Assembly (NCBI RefSeq): GCF_022808695.1 | Contig: NZ_JAKZKW010000009.1 | Location: forward strand, 62,001 to 126,000 | Direction of reading: 5' to 3' | Length of the DNA stretch: 64,000 nt | Source of the DNA: Fundidesulfovibrio soli | Lineage (GTDB): Bacteria > Desulfobacterota > Desulfovibrionia > Desulfovibrionales > Desulfovibrionaceae | Shown here: positions 9,462 through 17,461 of the stretch, one piece after another | Position numbering within the stretch: the first letter of the stretch is position 1 | Layout: the number at the start of each line of letters is the position of its first letter | Program-made: the position numbers and the translations under genes | Notes under the pieces: generated by a model | The model's database searches: none | The model's input: the letters and a program-made list of their open reading frames with translations, nothing else | What the model was told of the DNA's origin: nothing

Positions 9462-10313
9462 ATGTCCGCACCCATTTCCTCGAGCCGCCGGACCGGCCGC
9501 GCCGCGCGGGCGCTCCTCCGTTTCAGCCTGCTTGCCGTGCTGTGCCTCTCCCTGCTTGGTCTGGGCTGCCAGCGCGAAAAGGCCGACAGGTCGCTGCTCA
9601 TAGCCGGGTCATCCACTGTGCAGCCCTTCGCCAAGCATCTCAGCGAGGCCTTCGCCGCCAAGAACGAGGGCCTGCGCGTGGTGTGCGACGGCGGGGGCTC
9701 CACCGCCGGGCTCCTGGCCGTCAAGACCGGGGCCATCGACGTGGCCGGCCTCTCCCGCGACATGAGCCGCAGCGAGGACAGCGACAAGGTCCGCAACTTC
9801 CTCCTGGCCAAGAACGCCATCGCCATCATCGCCCACCCCGACAACCCGGTGTCCAACCTGACCATGAAGCAGGTCAAGGACGTGTTCTCCGGGCAGGTCA
9901 CCAACTGGAGCGAGCTCGGCGGGCCGGACATGCCCATCGCGCTGCTTTCGCGCAAGTCCTCCTCCACCACCCGGCGCGGCCTGGAAGAGGCCGCCCTGGA
10001 AGGCGAGGACATGGCCAAGGGCGCCAAGCTGCTCGAAAGCGGCAAGCTGATGGCCGGGGAGATCCAGGCCAACCCTTGGGCCATCGGGTACGCCGCGCTG
10101 CCCGACCTGGGCGGGGAGATCAAGGTGCTTACCATCGACACGGTGGAGCTCAACCGCGAGACCGTGCTCTCGGGCCGCTACCCCCTGGCCCGGGCCTACT
10201 ATTTCGCCATCGGCCAGACCGCCACCCCCTGGGCAAAGCGGTTCGTCGAGTTCGCCATCAGCGGCGAGGGCCAGGCCCTGCTCGAAAAAGAGCAGCTCGT
10301 CCGCGTCTACTAA
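9462..10313 (+). CDS. PstS-like substrate-binding protein, probable lipoprotein
   Basis: This 283-residue protein is a second PstS-fold protein. Its N-terminus is basic, then hydrophobic, ending in LLGLGC at about residue 30; this resembles a lipobox, although Gly at -3 is unusual. The mature part has AGSSTVQPFAKHL, GGGSTAGLLAVK, and TMKQVKDVFSGQVTNWSELGG, the last matching the equivalent block in the preceding gene, so the pair may be an old duplication. It starts 12 bp after the previous stop, with AGGAGG overlapping that stop, so both are in one operon. The ligand is unknown; phosphate or another oxyanion is the family default. Confidence 0.85.
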   Translation: MSAPISSSRRTGRAARALLRFSLLAVLCLSLLGLGCQREKADRSLLIAGSSTVQPFAKHLSEAFAAKNEGLRVVCDGGGSTAGLLAVKTGAIDVAGLSRDMSRSEDSDKVRNFLLAKNAIAIIAHPDNPVSNLTMKQVKDVFSGQVTNWSELGGPDMPIALLSRKSSSTTRRGLEEAALEGEDMAKGAKLLESGKLMAGEIQANPWAIGYAALPDLGGEIKVLTIDTVELNRETVLSGRYPLARAYYFAIGQTATPWAKRFVEFAISGEGQALLEKEQLVRVY

Positions 10314-10367
10314 CAGCCCGGAACATTACGCGGAACTCGCGCAACCCAAGGTTCTCAAGGAGCGACC

Positions 10368-11723
10368 ATGGCGTCAGAAGCTCAAGACGTACTCAACAAA
10401 TATCTCGTCAGACTGCAGAAAAACGTCTGGTTCAGGCGCGTGCTGGGCGGCCTCATCGTGCTGGCCCTGGCGGGCTGGTGCGGCTACTCCGTCTGGGAGC
10501 TCTGGCCGCGCAGCTACACCCTGCGCATCACCGGCGGCGACATCCTTGGCAACCGCCACAAGCTGGCCACCGTACTGCGCCAGGAGGCGGCCAAGCGCTC
10601 CATCAACCTGGTGATCGAGCCGATTTCCGGGTCCTTCGCGGCCCTGGAGGCCGTGGACAAGGGCGAGCTGGACCTGGCCATCATCCAGGGCGGCCTGGAC
10701 GTGCACCTGCCCAACGTCCGGCACGTCACGGCCATCATGCCCGAGGTCGTCCACCTGCTGGTGCGCCCCGAGATCAAGGACATCAAGGACCTCAAGGGCA
10801 AGGTCATCAACATGGGCTCCAAGGAGGGCGGCACCCGCATCGTGGCCCAGACCGTGCTCAACTTCTCGCAGCTCGAACACGGGGTGGACTACGCCGAGAC
10901 CAACTTCTCCTCCGAGAAGCTGACCGCCCTGCCCCCGCGCAAGATGCCCGACGCCATCTTCGTGCTCTCCACCCTGCCCTCCTTCCTGGTGGAGCACCTG
11001 ATCAAGCACTACGGCTACCAGATGATGGAGCTGCCCTTCCCGGCCTCGCTGTCCCTGCGTTTCGGCTGGGTCGCCAACGCCACGATCCTCAGCTACACCT
11101 ACAGCGTCAACCCGCCCATACCCGCCAAGGACATCAAGGCCCTGGGCGTGAACATGTTCATGGTCGCCAACGCCAAGTGCCCGCCAGCGGCCGTGGCCGA
11201 TCTGCTGGAAGTGCTCTTCAGCGTGGGCATGGAGACGTCGCTGCGCCAGAAGCTCGACCCGAAACTGGTCACGACGCCCTCGGGCTTCCCGATCTCGGAA
11301 GGCACCACCGCCTACCTCAAGCGCCAGGATCCCGTGTTCTCGGAGAAGACCTGGAAGAAGGTCCAAGGCATCTTCGGCCTGGTCATGAGCCTTGCGTCCG
11401 GCTTCCTGGTGATCACCCGCTGGCTCATGGGCGCGGGCTCCACCAGGGAGGAGGCGGACAGGGAGTTCAAGCGCTATCTGGGCGAGGTGGCCGCGCTGGA
11501 GCGCGAGCTTACCAGGCTGGAGGGCTCGGGCGGCGCGGACGAGGCCGCGTTGGCCGCGCTGGCCCAGAAGGCGGACACGCTCTACGCCACCGGCATCGAG
11601 CGCTACACAAAGATGAAGATGGGCGACCCCAACCTGATGACGCGCTTCCTGCTGGCCATGCAGGAGACCAGGGGCCGCATCGAGCGCGCCCAGGAGCACC
11701 TGGAGCCCAAGGCCGCTGTTTAG
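10368..11723 (+). CDS. Membrane-anchored TAXI-type solute-binding protein
   Basis: The 451-residue protein has an N-terminal membrane anchor (about residues 25-47) instead of a cleaved signal. A periplasmic domain follows that resembles the TAXI family of TRAP solute receptors (RITGGDILGNRHKLA, then GELDLAIIQGG and LKGKVINMGSKEGGTR). A second hydrophobic helix is at about 345-362. The last ~85 residues are charged, probably cytoplasmic and helical. Free TAXI receptors feed a fused TRAP permease (DctQM/TRAP-12TM); here none is encoded next to it and the receptor is tethered, so signalling or presentation to a distant permease is possible. It follows the two PstS-like genes by 54 bp and is closed by a terminator. 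Confidence 0.75.
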   Translation: MASEAQDVLNKYLVRLQKNVWFRRVLGGLIVLALAGWCGYSVWELWPRSYTLRITGGDILGNRHKLATVLRQEAAKRSINLVIEPISGSFAALEAVDKGELDLAIIQGGLDVHLPNVRHVTAIMPEVVHLLVRPEIKDIKDLKGKVINMGSKEGGTRIVAQTVLNFSQLEHGVDYAETNFSSEKLTALPPRKMPDAIFVLSTLPSFLVEHLIKHYGYQMMELPFPASLSLRFGWVANATILSYTYSVNPPIPAKDIKALGVNMFMVANAKCPPAAVADLLEVLFSVGMETSLRQKLDPKLVTTPSGFPISEGTTAYLKRQDPVFSEKTWKKVQGIFGLVMSLASGFLVITRWLMGAGSTREEADREFKRYLGEVAALERELTRLEGSGGADEAALAALAQKADTLYATGIERYTKMKMGDPNLMTRFLLAMQETRGRIERAQEHLEPKAAV

Positions 11724-11747
11724 GAGAGGCCGAAATAACGAACGAGG

Positions 11748-11778
11748 AAGGGCCCGCGCTTATGGCGCGGGCCCTTTT
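11748..11778 (+). terminator. Rho-independent terminator after the binding-protein operon
   Basis: A perfect stem of at least 10 bp (GGGCCCGCGC at 11750-11759 with its complement at 11765-11774) is followed by TTTT. A-rich bases before it would let it work in both directions. Confidence 0.88.
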
Positions 11779-11963
11779 GATTCTCCGCGCCTTTCACGGC
11801 AGCTGGCAAGGGGCGGATGCGAGGTGCGCCCGTCATGCGCGAGGTTTGACGCGTGGGGGGCCGGGAAGCGGCGACCGCAGATGATCGTCACGCGCGCCGG
11901 GCTGGGGCGACGGTAATTCTTGTGCTCTATCCGGAATAACTGGAGCAGACAAATCGGGGCAGG

Positions 11964-12021
11964 GCCTCCGGCGGCCAAAGGGACTTCGTCCCTCCGGACT
12001 CCCCTTCGACTACGCGCCGGG
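11964..12021 (+). repeat. REP-like interspersed repeat, copy 1
   Basis: This copy begins GCCTCCGGCGGCCAAAGGG, has a short hairpin (GGGAC-ttc-GTCCC), and ends with a GACTACGCGCC-type tail. The same layout recurs at 13826-13881 (reverse), 14127-14181 and 37352-37408, always between genes. Confidence 0.75.
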
Positions 12022-12034
12022 AGCGAATACGGGG

Positions 12035-12418
12035 CTACTGGCCGTCGTCCTCGGATTCGTCGCGGGTGACGATGGTTTCGCTCATGGCGTCCTCCTTGTG
12101 CTTGAAGGAGAGCACCCTGCCCTTGGGCTTTGGCGATACGTGGCTCTGGGGGGCGTGGCCGGGCTGGTGCACGGCCTCGATGAGGGATTTTTCCGGCTGG
12201 GCCTCGCCGGGGGCGCGGCCCTCCGACCAGTGCAGGTTGAAGAGCTGGTTCTTGAAGCGCACGGCCTGGATCATGGAGAGGATCAGCACGGACTCCTCCC
12301 AGCGGCGCGAGGGCTCGAAGCGCTTGACCTGCTCGGCGTACTTCTCCCACAGGTTGATCAGCGACGCCTCGTCGTAGTTGTTGAGCTGTTTGGCCAGCTT
12401 CACGAGCACTTTTTCCAC
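12035..12418 (-). CDS. Small conserved hypothetical protein
   Basis: I do not recognise a family. With the GTG start at 12418, which has GGAGG 4 nt upstream, the protein has 127 residues. The first ~65 residues are predicted helical and contain NNYDEASLINLWEKYAEQV and a Trp/Phe-rich stretch; the C-terminal half is polar with Pro and acidic residues and probably unstructured. No signal peptide, cysteine pair or transmembrane segment is visible. It is divergent from purH, with about 120 bp between the two starts. An in-frame ATG at 12514 would extend it by 32 Arg/Ala-rich residues that look non-native. Confidence 0.65.
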   Translation of the reverse strand: MEKVLVKLAKQLNNYDEASLINLWEKYAEQVKRFEPSRRWEESVLILSMIQAVRFKNQLFNLHWSEGRAPGEAQPEKSLIEAVHQPGHAPQSHVSPKPKGRVLSFKHKEDAMSETIVTRDESEDDGQ

Positions 12419-12540
12419 ACGGCCTCCACGTTCGTACCCGCACCGCCTAGCACGAAAAACCGGCGCGGCCAATGCCCGTTTGCCGCCCACTCCCTGCTGT
12501 GCTAGGGTGCCCACCTCAGCACGCCATACCGGAGCAGACC

Positions 12541-13818
12541 ATGAGCGATCTCAAGAAGATGTACACCACGATTTCCGAGGACCCCTTCCCGCAGGACATG
12601 ACCATCACCATGGGCGGGCAGACCCTGACCTTCACCAAGCGCAGCTGGACCATCGACGGCGAGGCCAAGGGCCTGCGCTACGGCGAAAACCCTGACCAGC
12701 CGGCCGCGCTCTACCAGCTCACCTCCGGCGCGCTGGAGCTGGGCGGAATCCGCTTCAGGGGCGCGGGCCAGGGCCTTGTCTCGGCCATCACCGAGGAGCA
12801 CCTGATCCAGTCCGGCAAGCACCCGGGCAAGACCAACCTCACCGACGTGGACAACGGCCTGAACATCCTCCAGTACCTCTCGGCCAAGCCCGCCGCCGTG
12901 ATCCTCAAGCACAACAACCCCTGCGGCGCCGCCTGGACGGACGAGGGCCTGGCCACGGCCTTCGAGCGCGCCAACCTCTCCGACCGCATCGCCGCCTTCG
13001 GCGGTGCCATCGTGGTCAACCGCACCCTGGACAAGGCAACGGCCGAGCGCATCGTGGCCAACTATTTCGAGGTGGTGGCCGCCCCGGACTACGAGCCCGC
13101 CGCCCTGGAAGTGCTCAAGACCAAGAAGAACCTGCGCATCATCGCCCTGCCCGGCATCGCCCGCCTGTCCGAGATGGTGGGCCAGCCCTTCCTGGACATC
13201 AAGTCGCTCATGGACGGCGGCATGGTCATGCAGTTCTCCTTCCGCAACCGCATCCTGAGCCAGGACGACTTCATCCCGGCCCAAGGCTCCACCAAGGACG
13301 GCAAGACCTTCATCGCCCGCGCCCCCAGCCCGCGCGAGGCCGACGACCTGCTCTTCGCCTGGGCCGTGGAGGCGGGCGTGACCTCCAACTCCGTGATCTT
13401 CGTGCGCGACGGGGCCACCGTGGGCATCGGCACCGGCGAGCAGGACCGCGTGGGCGTGGTCCAGCTGACCATCCACAAGGCCTACACGAAGTACGCCGAC
13501 CTGCTGGCCTGGGAGCGCCACCAGCTCTCCATCCACGAGCTGCGCGAGAAGGCCGCCGCGGACACCTCCCTGGCCAAGGTCCTGGAGGGCATCGAAGCCC
13601 AGACCAAGGCCGACCGGGGCGGGCTGCCCGGCTCCGTGCTGGTCTCGGACGGTTTCTTCCCCTTCCGCGACGGCGTGGACCTGGCCCTGGCCCAGGGCGT
13701 CACGGCCATCGCCCAGCCCGGCGGCTCCATCCGCGACTGGGAGGTGGTGCAGGCCGTGAACGAGGCCTCGCCGCAGGTGGCCATGGTCTTCACCGGGCAG
13801 CGCTCCTTCAAGCACTAA
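12541..13818 (+). CDS. purH: AICAR transformylase, stand-alone (PurH without IMP cyclohydrolase domain)
   Basis: The enzyme formylates AICAR to FAICAR, the penultimate step of IMP synthesis. The 425-residue protein starts at MSDLKKMY and reaches RYGENPDQPAALY at about residue 44, which in bifunctional PurH marks the start of the transformylase domain; the catalytic motif LKHNNPCG lies near residue 122. Bifunctional PurH proteins are about 520 residues, with an MGS-fold IMP cyclohydrolase domain in front; that domain is absent and the start is well placed (GGAGCAG 4 nt before the ATG), so this is not a truncation. The cyclohydrolase must be encoded elsewhere. A REP-like hairpin follows the stop. 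Confidence 0.93.
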   Translation: MSDLKKMYTTISEDPFPQDMTITMGGQTLTFTKRSWTIDGEAKGLRYGENPDQPAALYQLTSGALELGGIRFRGAGQGLVSAITEEHLIQSGKHPGKTNLTDVDNGLNILQYLSAKPAAVILKHNNPCGAAWTDEGLATAFERANLSDRIAAFGGAIVVNRTLDKATAERIVANYFEVVAAPDYEPAALEVLKTKKNLRIIALPGIARLSEMVGQPFLDIKSLMDGGMVMQFSFRNRILSQDDFIPAQGSTKDGKTFIARAPSPREADDLLFAWAVEAGVTSNSVIFVRDGATVGIGTGEQDRVGVVQLTIHKAYTKYADLLAWERHQLSIHELREKAAADTSLAKVLEGIEAQTKADRGGLPGSVLVSDGFFPFRDGVDLALAQGVTAIAQPGGSIRDWEVVQAVNEASPQVAMVFTGQRSFKH

Positions 13819-13825
13819 GGCGCTT

Positions 13826-13881
13826 GCCGCGAAGCCGTTTCGGGTGTCCAGAGGGGCGAAGCCCCTTTGGCCGCCGGAGGC
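13826..13881 (-). repeat. REP-like interspersed repeat, copy 2 (reverse orientation)
   Basis: Read on the minus strand it begins GCCTCCGGCGGCCAAAGGGG, has the hairpin GGGGC-ttc-GCCCC, then CTCTGGAC and a CGGCTTCGCGGC tail. It lies 8 bp after the purH stop; on the plus strand the GGGGCGAAGCCCC stem followed by TTTGG could act as a weak terminator. Confidence 0.75.
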
Positions 13882-13960
13882 TTTCCTGTTTCCAGCCCCC
13901 GCGAAGGAAGGAAAGCCCTGTATATTCGCCACGTTTCAATCGCGGCGGACCGTGCTGGGG

Positions 13961-14043
13961 CCTGCCGGTGCCTCCCCCGCGTCGAACTGGCTGATGTTCT
14001 TCAAATACAGCGGACAGTTCGACGCGGGGGAGGCACCGGCAGG
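13961..14043. repeat. Perfect 29-bp inverted repeat with 25-nt loop
   Basis: The left arm (13961-13989) and right arm (14015-14043) are exact reverse complements over 29 bp, separated by 25 nt. Neither arm carries a T-run after it, and the stem is far longer than an ordinary terminator. It lies between purH and the RNase gene, flanked by REP-like copies 2 and 3. Its function is unknown: a structured RNA, a mobile-element end pair or a protein-binding cruciform are all possible. Confidence 0.9.
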
Positions 14044-14126
14044 AGCCGAGAACAGCGAAAAGCCTCGCATGGTTGCAGTGTTTCAGACGCGGTGAACCGT
14101 AGCGGGTCCAGCCGTGACATATGGAA

Positions 14127-14181
14127 GCCTCCGGCGGCCAAAGGGAGTTCCTCCCTTTGGGATCCCTCCCGGCTTCGCGCC
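14127..14181 (+). repeat. REP-like interspersed repeat, copy 3
   Basis: This copy has GCCTCCGGCGGCCAAAGGGA, a GGGAG-ttc-CTCCC hairpin, TTTGGGATCCC and a CGGCTTCGCGCCG tail. It is the same family as the copies at 11964, 13826 and 37352. The remaining sequence of this 414-bp intergenic stretch (13819-14232) shows no gene. Confidence 0.75.
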
Positions 14182-14232
14182 GTGCGCAGTGAATACAGTT
14201 TATGACGGGCGGCCCGTCCCGGCCGCCGGAGA

Positions 14233-16362
14233 ATGTTTTTGACCAAGCATCCGTCCATACAGTCCATGGCCAGCGCAGGCTGCATCGTGGAGTTCCTCCA
14301 GGGCAACGAGCCCCAGCTCGCCTGGGTGGAGCAGGCCACGGGGGACAAGCTGCACCTGTTCACCCTGAACAAGCGCGAGAGCAAGCTGGCGGCCTCGCGC
14401 ATCCTGCCCTGGATCGGTCCCCGCTTCGAGGGCGCGCACAACCGCGAGTCCATCCTGGAGAAGCTGCGCGAGCACTCCCGCCTGCGTGAGGAGCTGGCCC
14501 AGGGCATCGACCCGCTGGAGATCTGGGAGCTGGCCCAGGGCGAGGTCACGGTGTCCTCCCCGGCCTGGTTCGCGGGCCTGAGCTTCGAGACCCCGGACGT
14601 TGACCGCGTTGCCGCCATGGGCCGCGCGCTTTTGGCCGTGAAGACGCACTTCAAGTTCCAGCCGCCCAACTTCGAGGTCTACCCCGCCGAGGTGGTGGAG
14701 CGCCGGCTGGCCGAGCAGGCCGCCGCGCGCGAACGCGAGCTGGTGGTCACCGCCGGGCAGTCCTTCTTCCACGAGCTGTGGACCGGCTGGGCTTCGGGCA
14801 GGCGCAAGGACGCAGCCAAGCTGGCCGCCCAGCTGGACCCGGCAGCGGCCGCCAAGCTGAAGGAGATGCTCAAGGCCCTGCTGGCCGACCAGGAGAGCCC
14901 CCAGTGGGCACCGCTGTGGCAGCAGCTGCGCAAGGGCCTGCCCGAGCACCCGCAGCAGCCGCTGATCCTGGCCCAGGAGTGGGGCTTGGTGCCCCCGCAC
15001 CACAACTTCCTGCTGGACCAGGCCGGGTACGATCCCGGCGACGCCTGGAGCGAGGCGTTCTCCGGCGAGATCGAAGCCATGCGCGCCCGGATAGAGGCCA
15101 TGCGCGGCGAGCCGGACCCGGCCCGCTTCCTGAGCGTGGACTCCCCCACCACCCGCGACATCGACGACGCCTTCCGCGTGGAGCCCCTGCCCGGCGGGGG
15201 CTGGAAGGTGCGCATGGCCCTGGCGCGGCCCACCGCCGCCTGGAATTTCGAGAGCCCGCTGGGCCAGGCCGTGAACGACAGGGCCACCAGCCTCTACCTG
15301 CCGGAGCAGACCAGCCACATGCTCCCCGAGGCCCTTGGCTGCGGCCTGCTGAGCCTCAACGCCGGGCAGGTCAGCCCGGCCCTGCTGCTGGACTGGGAGC
15401 TGGACGCCCAGGCCGCGCCGCAGAGCTTCGAGCCCCGGCTCGGCTGGGTTCGCGTGGAGGCCAACCTGACCTACGAGTCCGTGGAGCGGGGGCTGGAGTC
15501 CGGCCAAGGGGACCCCGACGTGGCCGCCGCCCACCAGGTGGCCCAGGCCCTGCGCGCCGCGCGCATCGTGCGCGGGGCAGTGATCCTGGACCGGCCAGAG
15601 CCCAAGATGTCGCTGTGCGGCCCGCCCGAGGCCCTGCGCGTGGAGCTGTGCAGGCAGGAGGAGCACCCCAAGGCCCAGATGACCGTGAGCGAGCTGATGA
15701 TCCTGGCCAACGCCTCCATCGCCGCCTGGGCCAGGGAGCGGGAGATCCCCCTGCTGCACCGCGTCCAGGACGTCTCCATCCCCCACGGCTACGCCGGGGT
15801 CTGGACCAGCCCGGTGGACATGCACCGCGCCGTGAAGCAGCTCAGCGGGGCCACCCTGGAGGCACGCCCGGGCAGGCACGCCTCCATCGCGGCCGAGGCC
15901 TACGCGCCCATCACCTCGCCCCTGCGCCGCCTGAGCGACCTGGTGAACATGGCCCAGGTGCAGCATTTTCTGGAATCCGGCGACCCGCAGCACAGCCGCG
16001 AGGCCCTGGCGGAGCTGCTGCCCCGCATCGCGGCGCGCCTGGACGCCGTGGGCCAGGTGCAGCGCTTCCGCCCACGCTACTGGAAGCTCCTGTTCATGCA
16101 GCAGAACGCCCGCGAGCGTGAGTTCGAAGCCGTTGTGGTCGAGGAGTGCGGGCAGCTGACGGCCTTGAGCCTCACGGAGCTGCAGATGTACGTGCGGGTG
16201 GGCCGCGAGATGCTCGGCGGCCATGCCCAGCCCGGCCAGCGCTTCTGGGTCAAGCTCGGCAAGGTGGACCCGCTGACCAACGAATTCCGCGTGATGAGCG
16301 CGAGAGAGGAAGAAGAAAAGCCCGACGTTGGGGACTGGTTCCCCATGGACGGCAAGGAGTAG
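14233..16362 (+). CDS. RNB-domain exoribonuclease (RNase II/R family)
   Basis: This 709-residue 3'-5' exoribonuclease is built on an RNB catalytic domain. The signature SVDSPTTRDIDDAF (about residues 300-313) holds the aspartates that bind the two Mg ions; a later conserved stretch, YAPITSPLRRLSDL (about 557-570), is the RNB RNA-contact region. The N-terminal ~250 residues are divergent from E. coli RNase II cold-shock domains; the C-terminus (about 630-695) may be an S1-like barrel. The ATG at 14233 has GGAG close in front; an internal ATG at 14266 lacks any. The gene is followed 3 bp later by plsY, so they share a transcript. It could be named rnb or rnr; the sequence does not decide. Confidence 0.87.
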   Translation: MFLTKHPSIQSMASAGCIVEFLQGNEPQLAWVEQATGDKLHLFTLNKRESKLAASRILPWIGPRFEGAHNRESILEKLREHSRLREELAQGIDPLEIWELAQGEVTVSSPAWFAGLSFETPDVDRVAAMGRALLAVKTHFKFQPPNFEVYPAEVVERRLAEQAAARERELVVTAGQSFFHELWTGWASGRRKDAAKLAAQLDPAAAAKLKEMLKALLADQESPQWAPLWQQLRKGLPEHPQQPLILAQEWGLVPPHHNFLLDQAGYDPGDAWSEAFSGEIEAMRARIEAMRGEPDPARFLSVDSPTTRDIDDAFRVEPLPGGGWKVRMALARPTAAWNFESPLGQAVNDRATSLYLPEQTSHMLPEALGCGLLSLNAGQVSPALLLDWELDAQAAPQSFEPRLGWVRVEANLTYESVERGLESGQGDPDVAAAHQVAQALRAARIVRGAVILDRPEPKMSLCGPPEALRVELCRQEEHPKAQMTVSELMILANASIAAWAREREIPLLHRVQDVSIPHGYAGVWTSPVDMHRAVKQLSGATLEARPGRHASIAAEAYAPITSPLRRLSDLVNMAQVQHFLESGDPQHSREALAELLPRIAARLDAVGQVQRFRPRYWKLLFMQQNAREREFEAVVVEECGQLTALSLTELQMYVRVGREMLGGHAQPGQRFWVKLGKVDPLTNEFRVMSAREEEEKPDVGDWFPMDGKE

Positions 16363-16365
16363 ACC

Positions 16366-16962
16366 ATGTTCGCCAAGATCGCCTGGCTGGCCCTGGCCTA
16401 TCTGGCCGGCTCGTTCCCCTTCGGACTGTTCATAGCCCAGGCTGCCCGGGGCATCGACCCGCGCACCGCCGGCAGCCGCAACATCGGCGCCACCAACGTA
16501 TCGCGCCTGTGCGGCACCAAGCTCGGCGTGCTGACCCTGGTGCTGGACGCCCTCAAGGGCCTGCTGCCCGTGGCCGTTGCCTGGCAGATGAGCTGCGGGG
16601 GCTTCTACCCTGGGCTGGTGGCCCTGGCGGCCGTGGCCGGGCACATGTTCCCGGTGTTCCTGCACTACAAGGGCGGCAAGGGCGTGGCCACCACCATCGG
16701 CGCGTTCCTGGCGCTTTCGGTTCCCGCCACGCTGGTCTCCGTGGGCTTGTGCATTGCCGCCATCGCGATCTCGGGCTTCGTCTCGCTGGGGTCGCTGCTG
16801 CTGGCGGTGAGCCTGCCCTTCACGGTCTGGTGGTTCGGGCCGGGCAGCGTGGTGCCCGTGACCTTCGCGGTCTCCGGACTGGTGGTCTGGAAACACCGGG
16901 AGAACATCGAGCGACTGCGCCAAGGCACTGAAAAACCTTGGAAAAAGAAAAAGGAAGACTGA
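16366..16962 (+). CDS. plsY: Glycerol-3-phosphate acyltransferase
   Basis: PlsY transfers an acyl group from acyl-phosphate to glycerol-3-phosphate, the first step of phospholipid synthesis, in the inner membrane. The 198-residue protein has the three family motifs: SFPFG near residue 16, GSRNIGATNVSR at about 36-47, and HYKGGKGVATT near 101. Around five hydrophobic segments span the rest. It starts 3 bp after the nuclease stop with an AAGGAG inside the upstream coding end. Confidence 0.95.
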   Translation: MFAKIAWLALAYLAGSFPFGLFIAQAARGIDPRTAGSRNIGATNVSRLCGTKLGVLTLVLDALKGLLPVAVAWQMSCGGFYPGLVALAAVAGHMFPVFLHYKGGKGVATTIGAFLALSVPATLVSVGLCIAAIAISGFVSLGSLLLAVSLPFTVWWFGPGSVVPVTFAVSGLVVWKHRENIERLRQGTEKPWKKKKED

Positions 16963-17052
16963 GCCGGAGCGCGAGCTGCCCGGCCGTTATCGGCTGAACC
17001 GCAGCCCGCTCAAAAAAAAGCCCTGCTGTATCAAAGGGTTGTAATTTGTCTC

Positions 17053-17082
17053 TTGACAGATTTCTCTGGTAATCTGTAAGAA
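17053..17082 (+). promoter_or_regulatory. Candidate promoter for the nrdGD transcript
   Basis: A consensus -35 TTGACA (17053-17058) is followed after 18 bp by TAAGAA(T) (17077-17082). It lies just upstream of the cobalamin riboswitch, in an AT-richer stretch. Confidence 0.6.
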
Positions 17083-17089
17083 TAATTCC

Positions 17090-17222
17090 TGTACGCCCCG
17101 GGAAACGGAAGACGGTGCAAGTCCGTCGCAGGCGCGCTGCTGTAACCGGCACATGGGCGGAGGCCACTGGGTAGACACCTGGGAAGGCCTCCGGGCACCA
17201 CCCCGCCGGAAGCCAGAAGACG
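17090..17222 (+). ncRNA. Cobalamin (AdoCbl) riboswitch controlling nrdG-nrdD
   Basis: The conserved B12-aptamer blocks occur in order: GGGAA (17100-17104), the B12 box variant GGTGCAAGTCCGTCGCAG, CTGCTGTAACCGG, GCCACTGGG, GGGAAGG and the closing GCCGGAAGCCAGAAGAC. Downstream, between 17223 and 17461, a GC stem (GGCGCGC at 17295-17301 with GCGTGCT at 17321-17327) sits just before a T6 run at 17329-17334; this could be the terminator of the expression platform. In the known arrangement, cobalamin would turn off the B12-independent reductase when the B12-dependent class II enzyme can work. Confidence 0.9.
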
Positions 17223-17461
17223 TCCCTGGGGAGATCAGGCCATGCCCCGCGAAACGGGCACGGGCTCCCGCGAATCGCCCGCCGGAAATGATCCGGCGCG
17301 CGTCCACCACCTCGCACCGGGCGTGCTGTTTTTTATCATTTTGACAACTCCTTTATTGTCGAGCCGTTGCAGTTTTTGCATTGTAAGCGTTGCATATCAC
17401 GGCGCATTTTTCTCTTTTTGCGTGCGCCCCGATATGCTAGCGGTAAGGGAATCGTTCGCCT

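Noticed and set aside
14200-16923. 907-codon minus-strand frame across the RNase and plsY genes
   Set aside because: It is antisense to two well-supported genes and its product is low-complexity; this is a common effect of high GC content.
17340-17400. NrdR boxes upstream of nrdG
   Set aside because: The TTGCA-rich stretch does not fit the paired NrdR consensus or its spacing.
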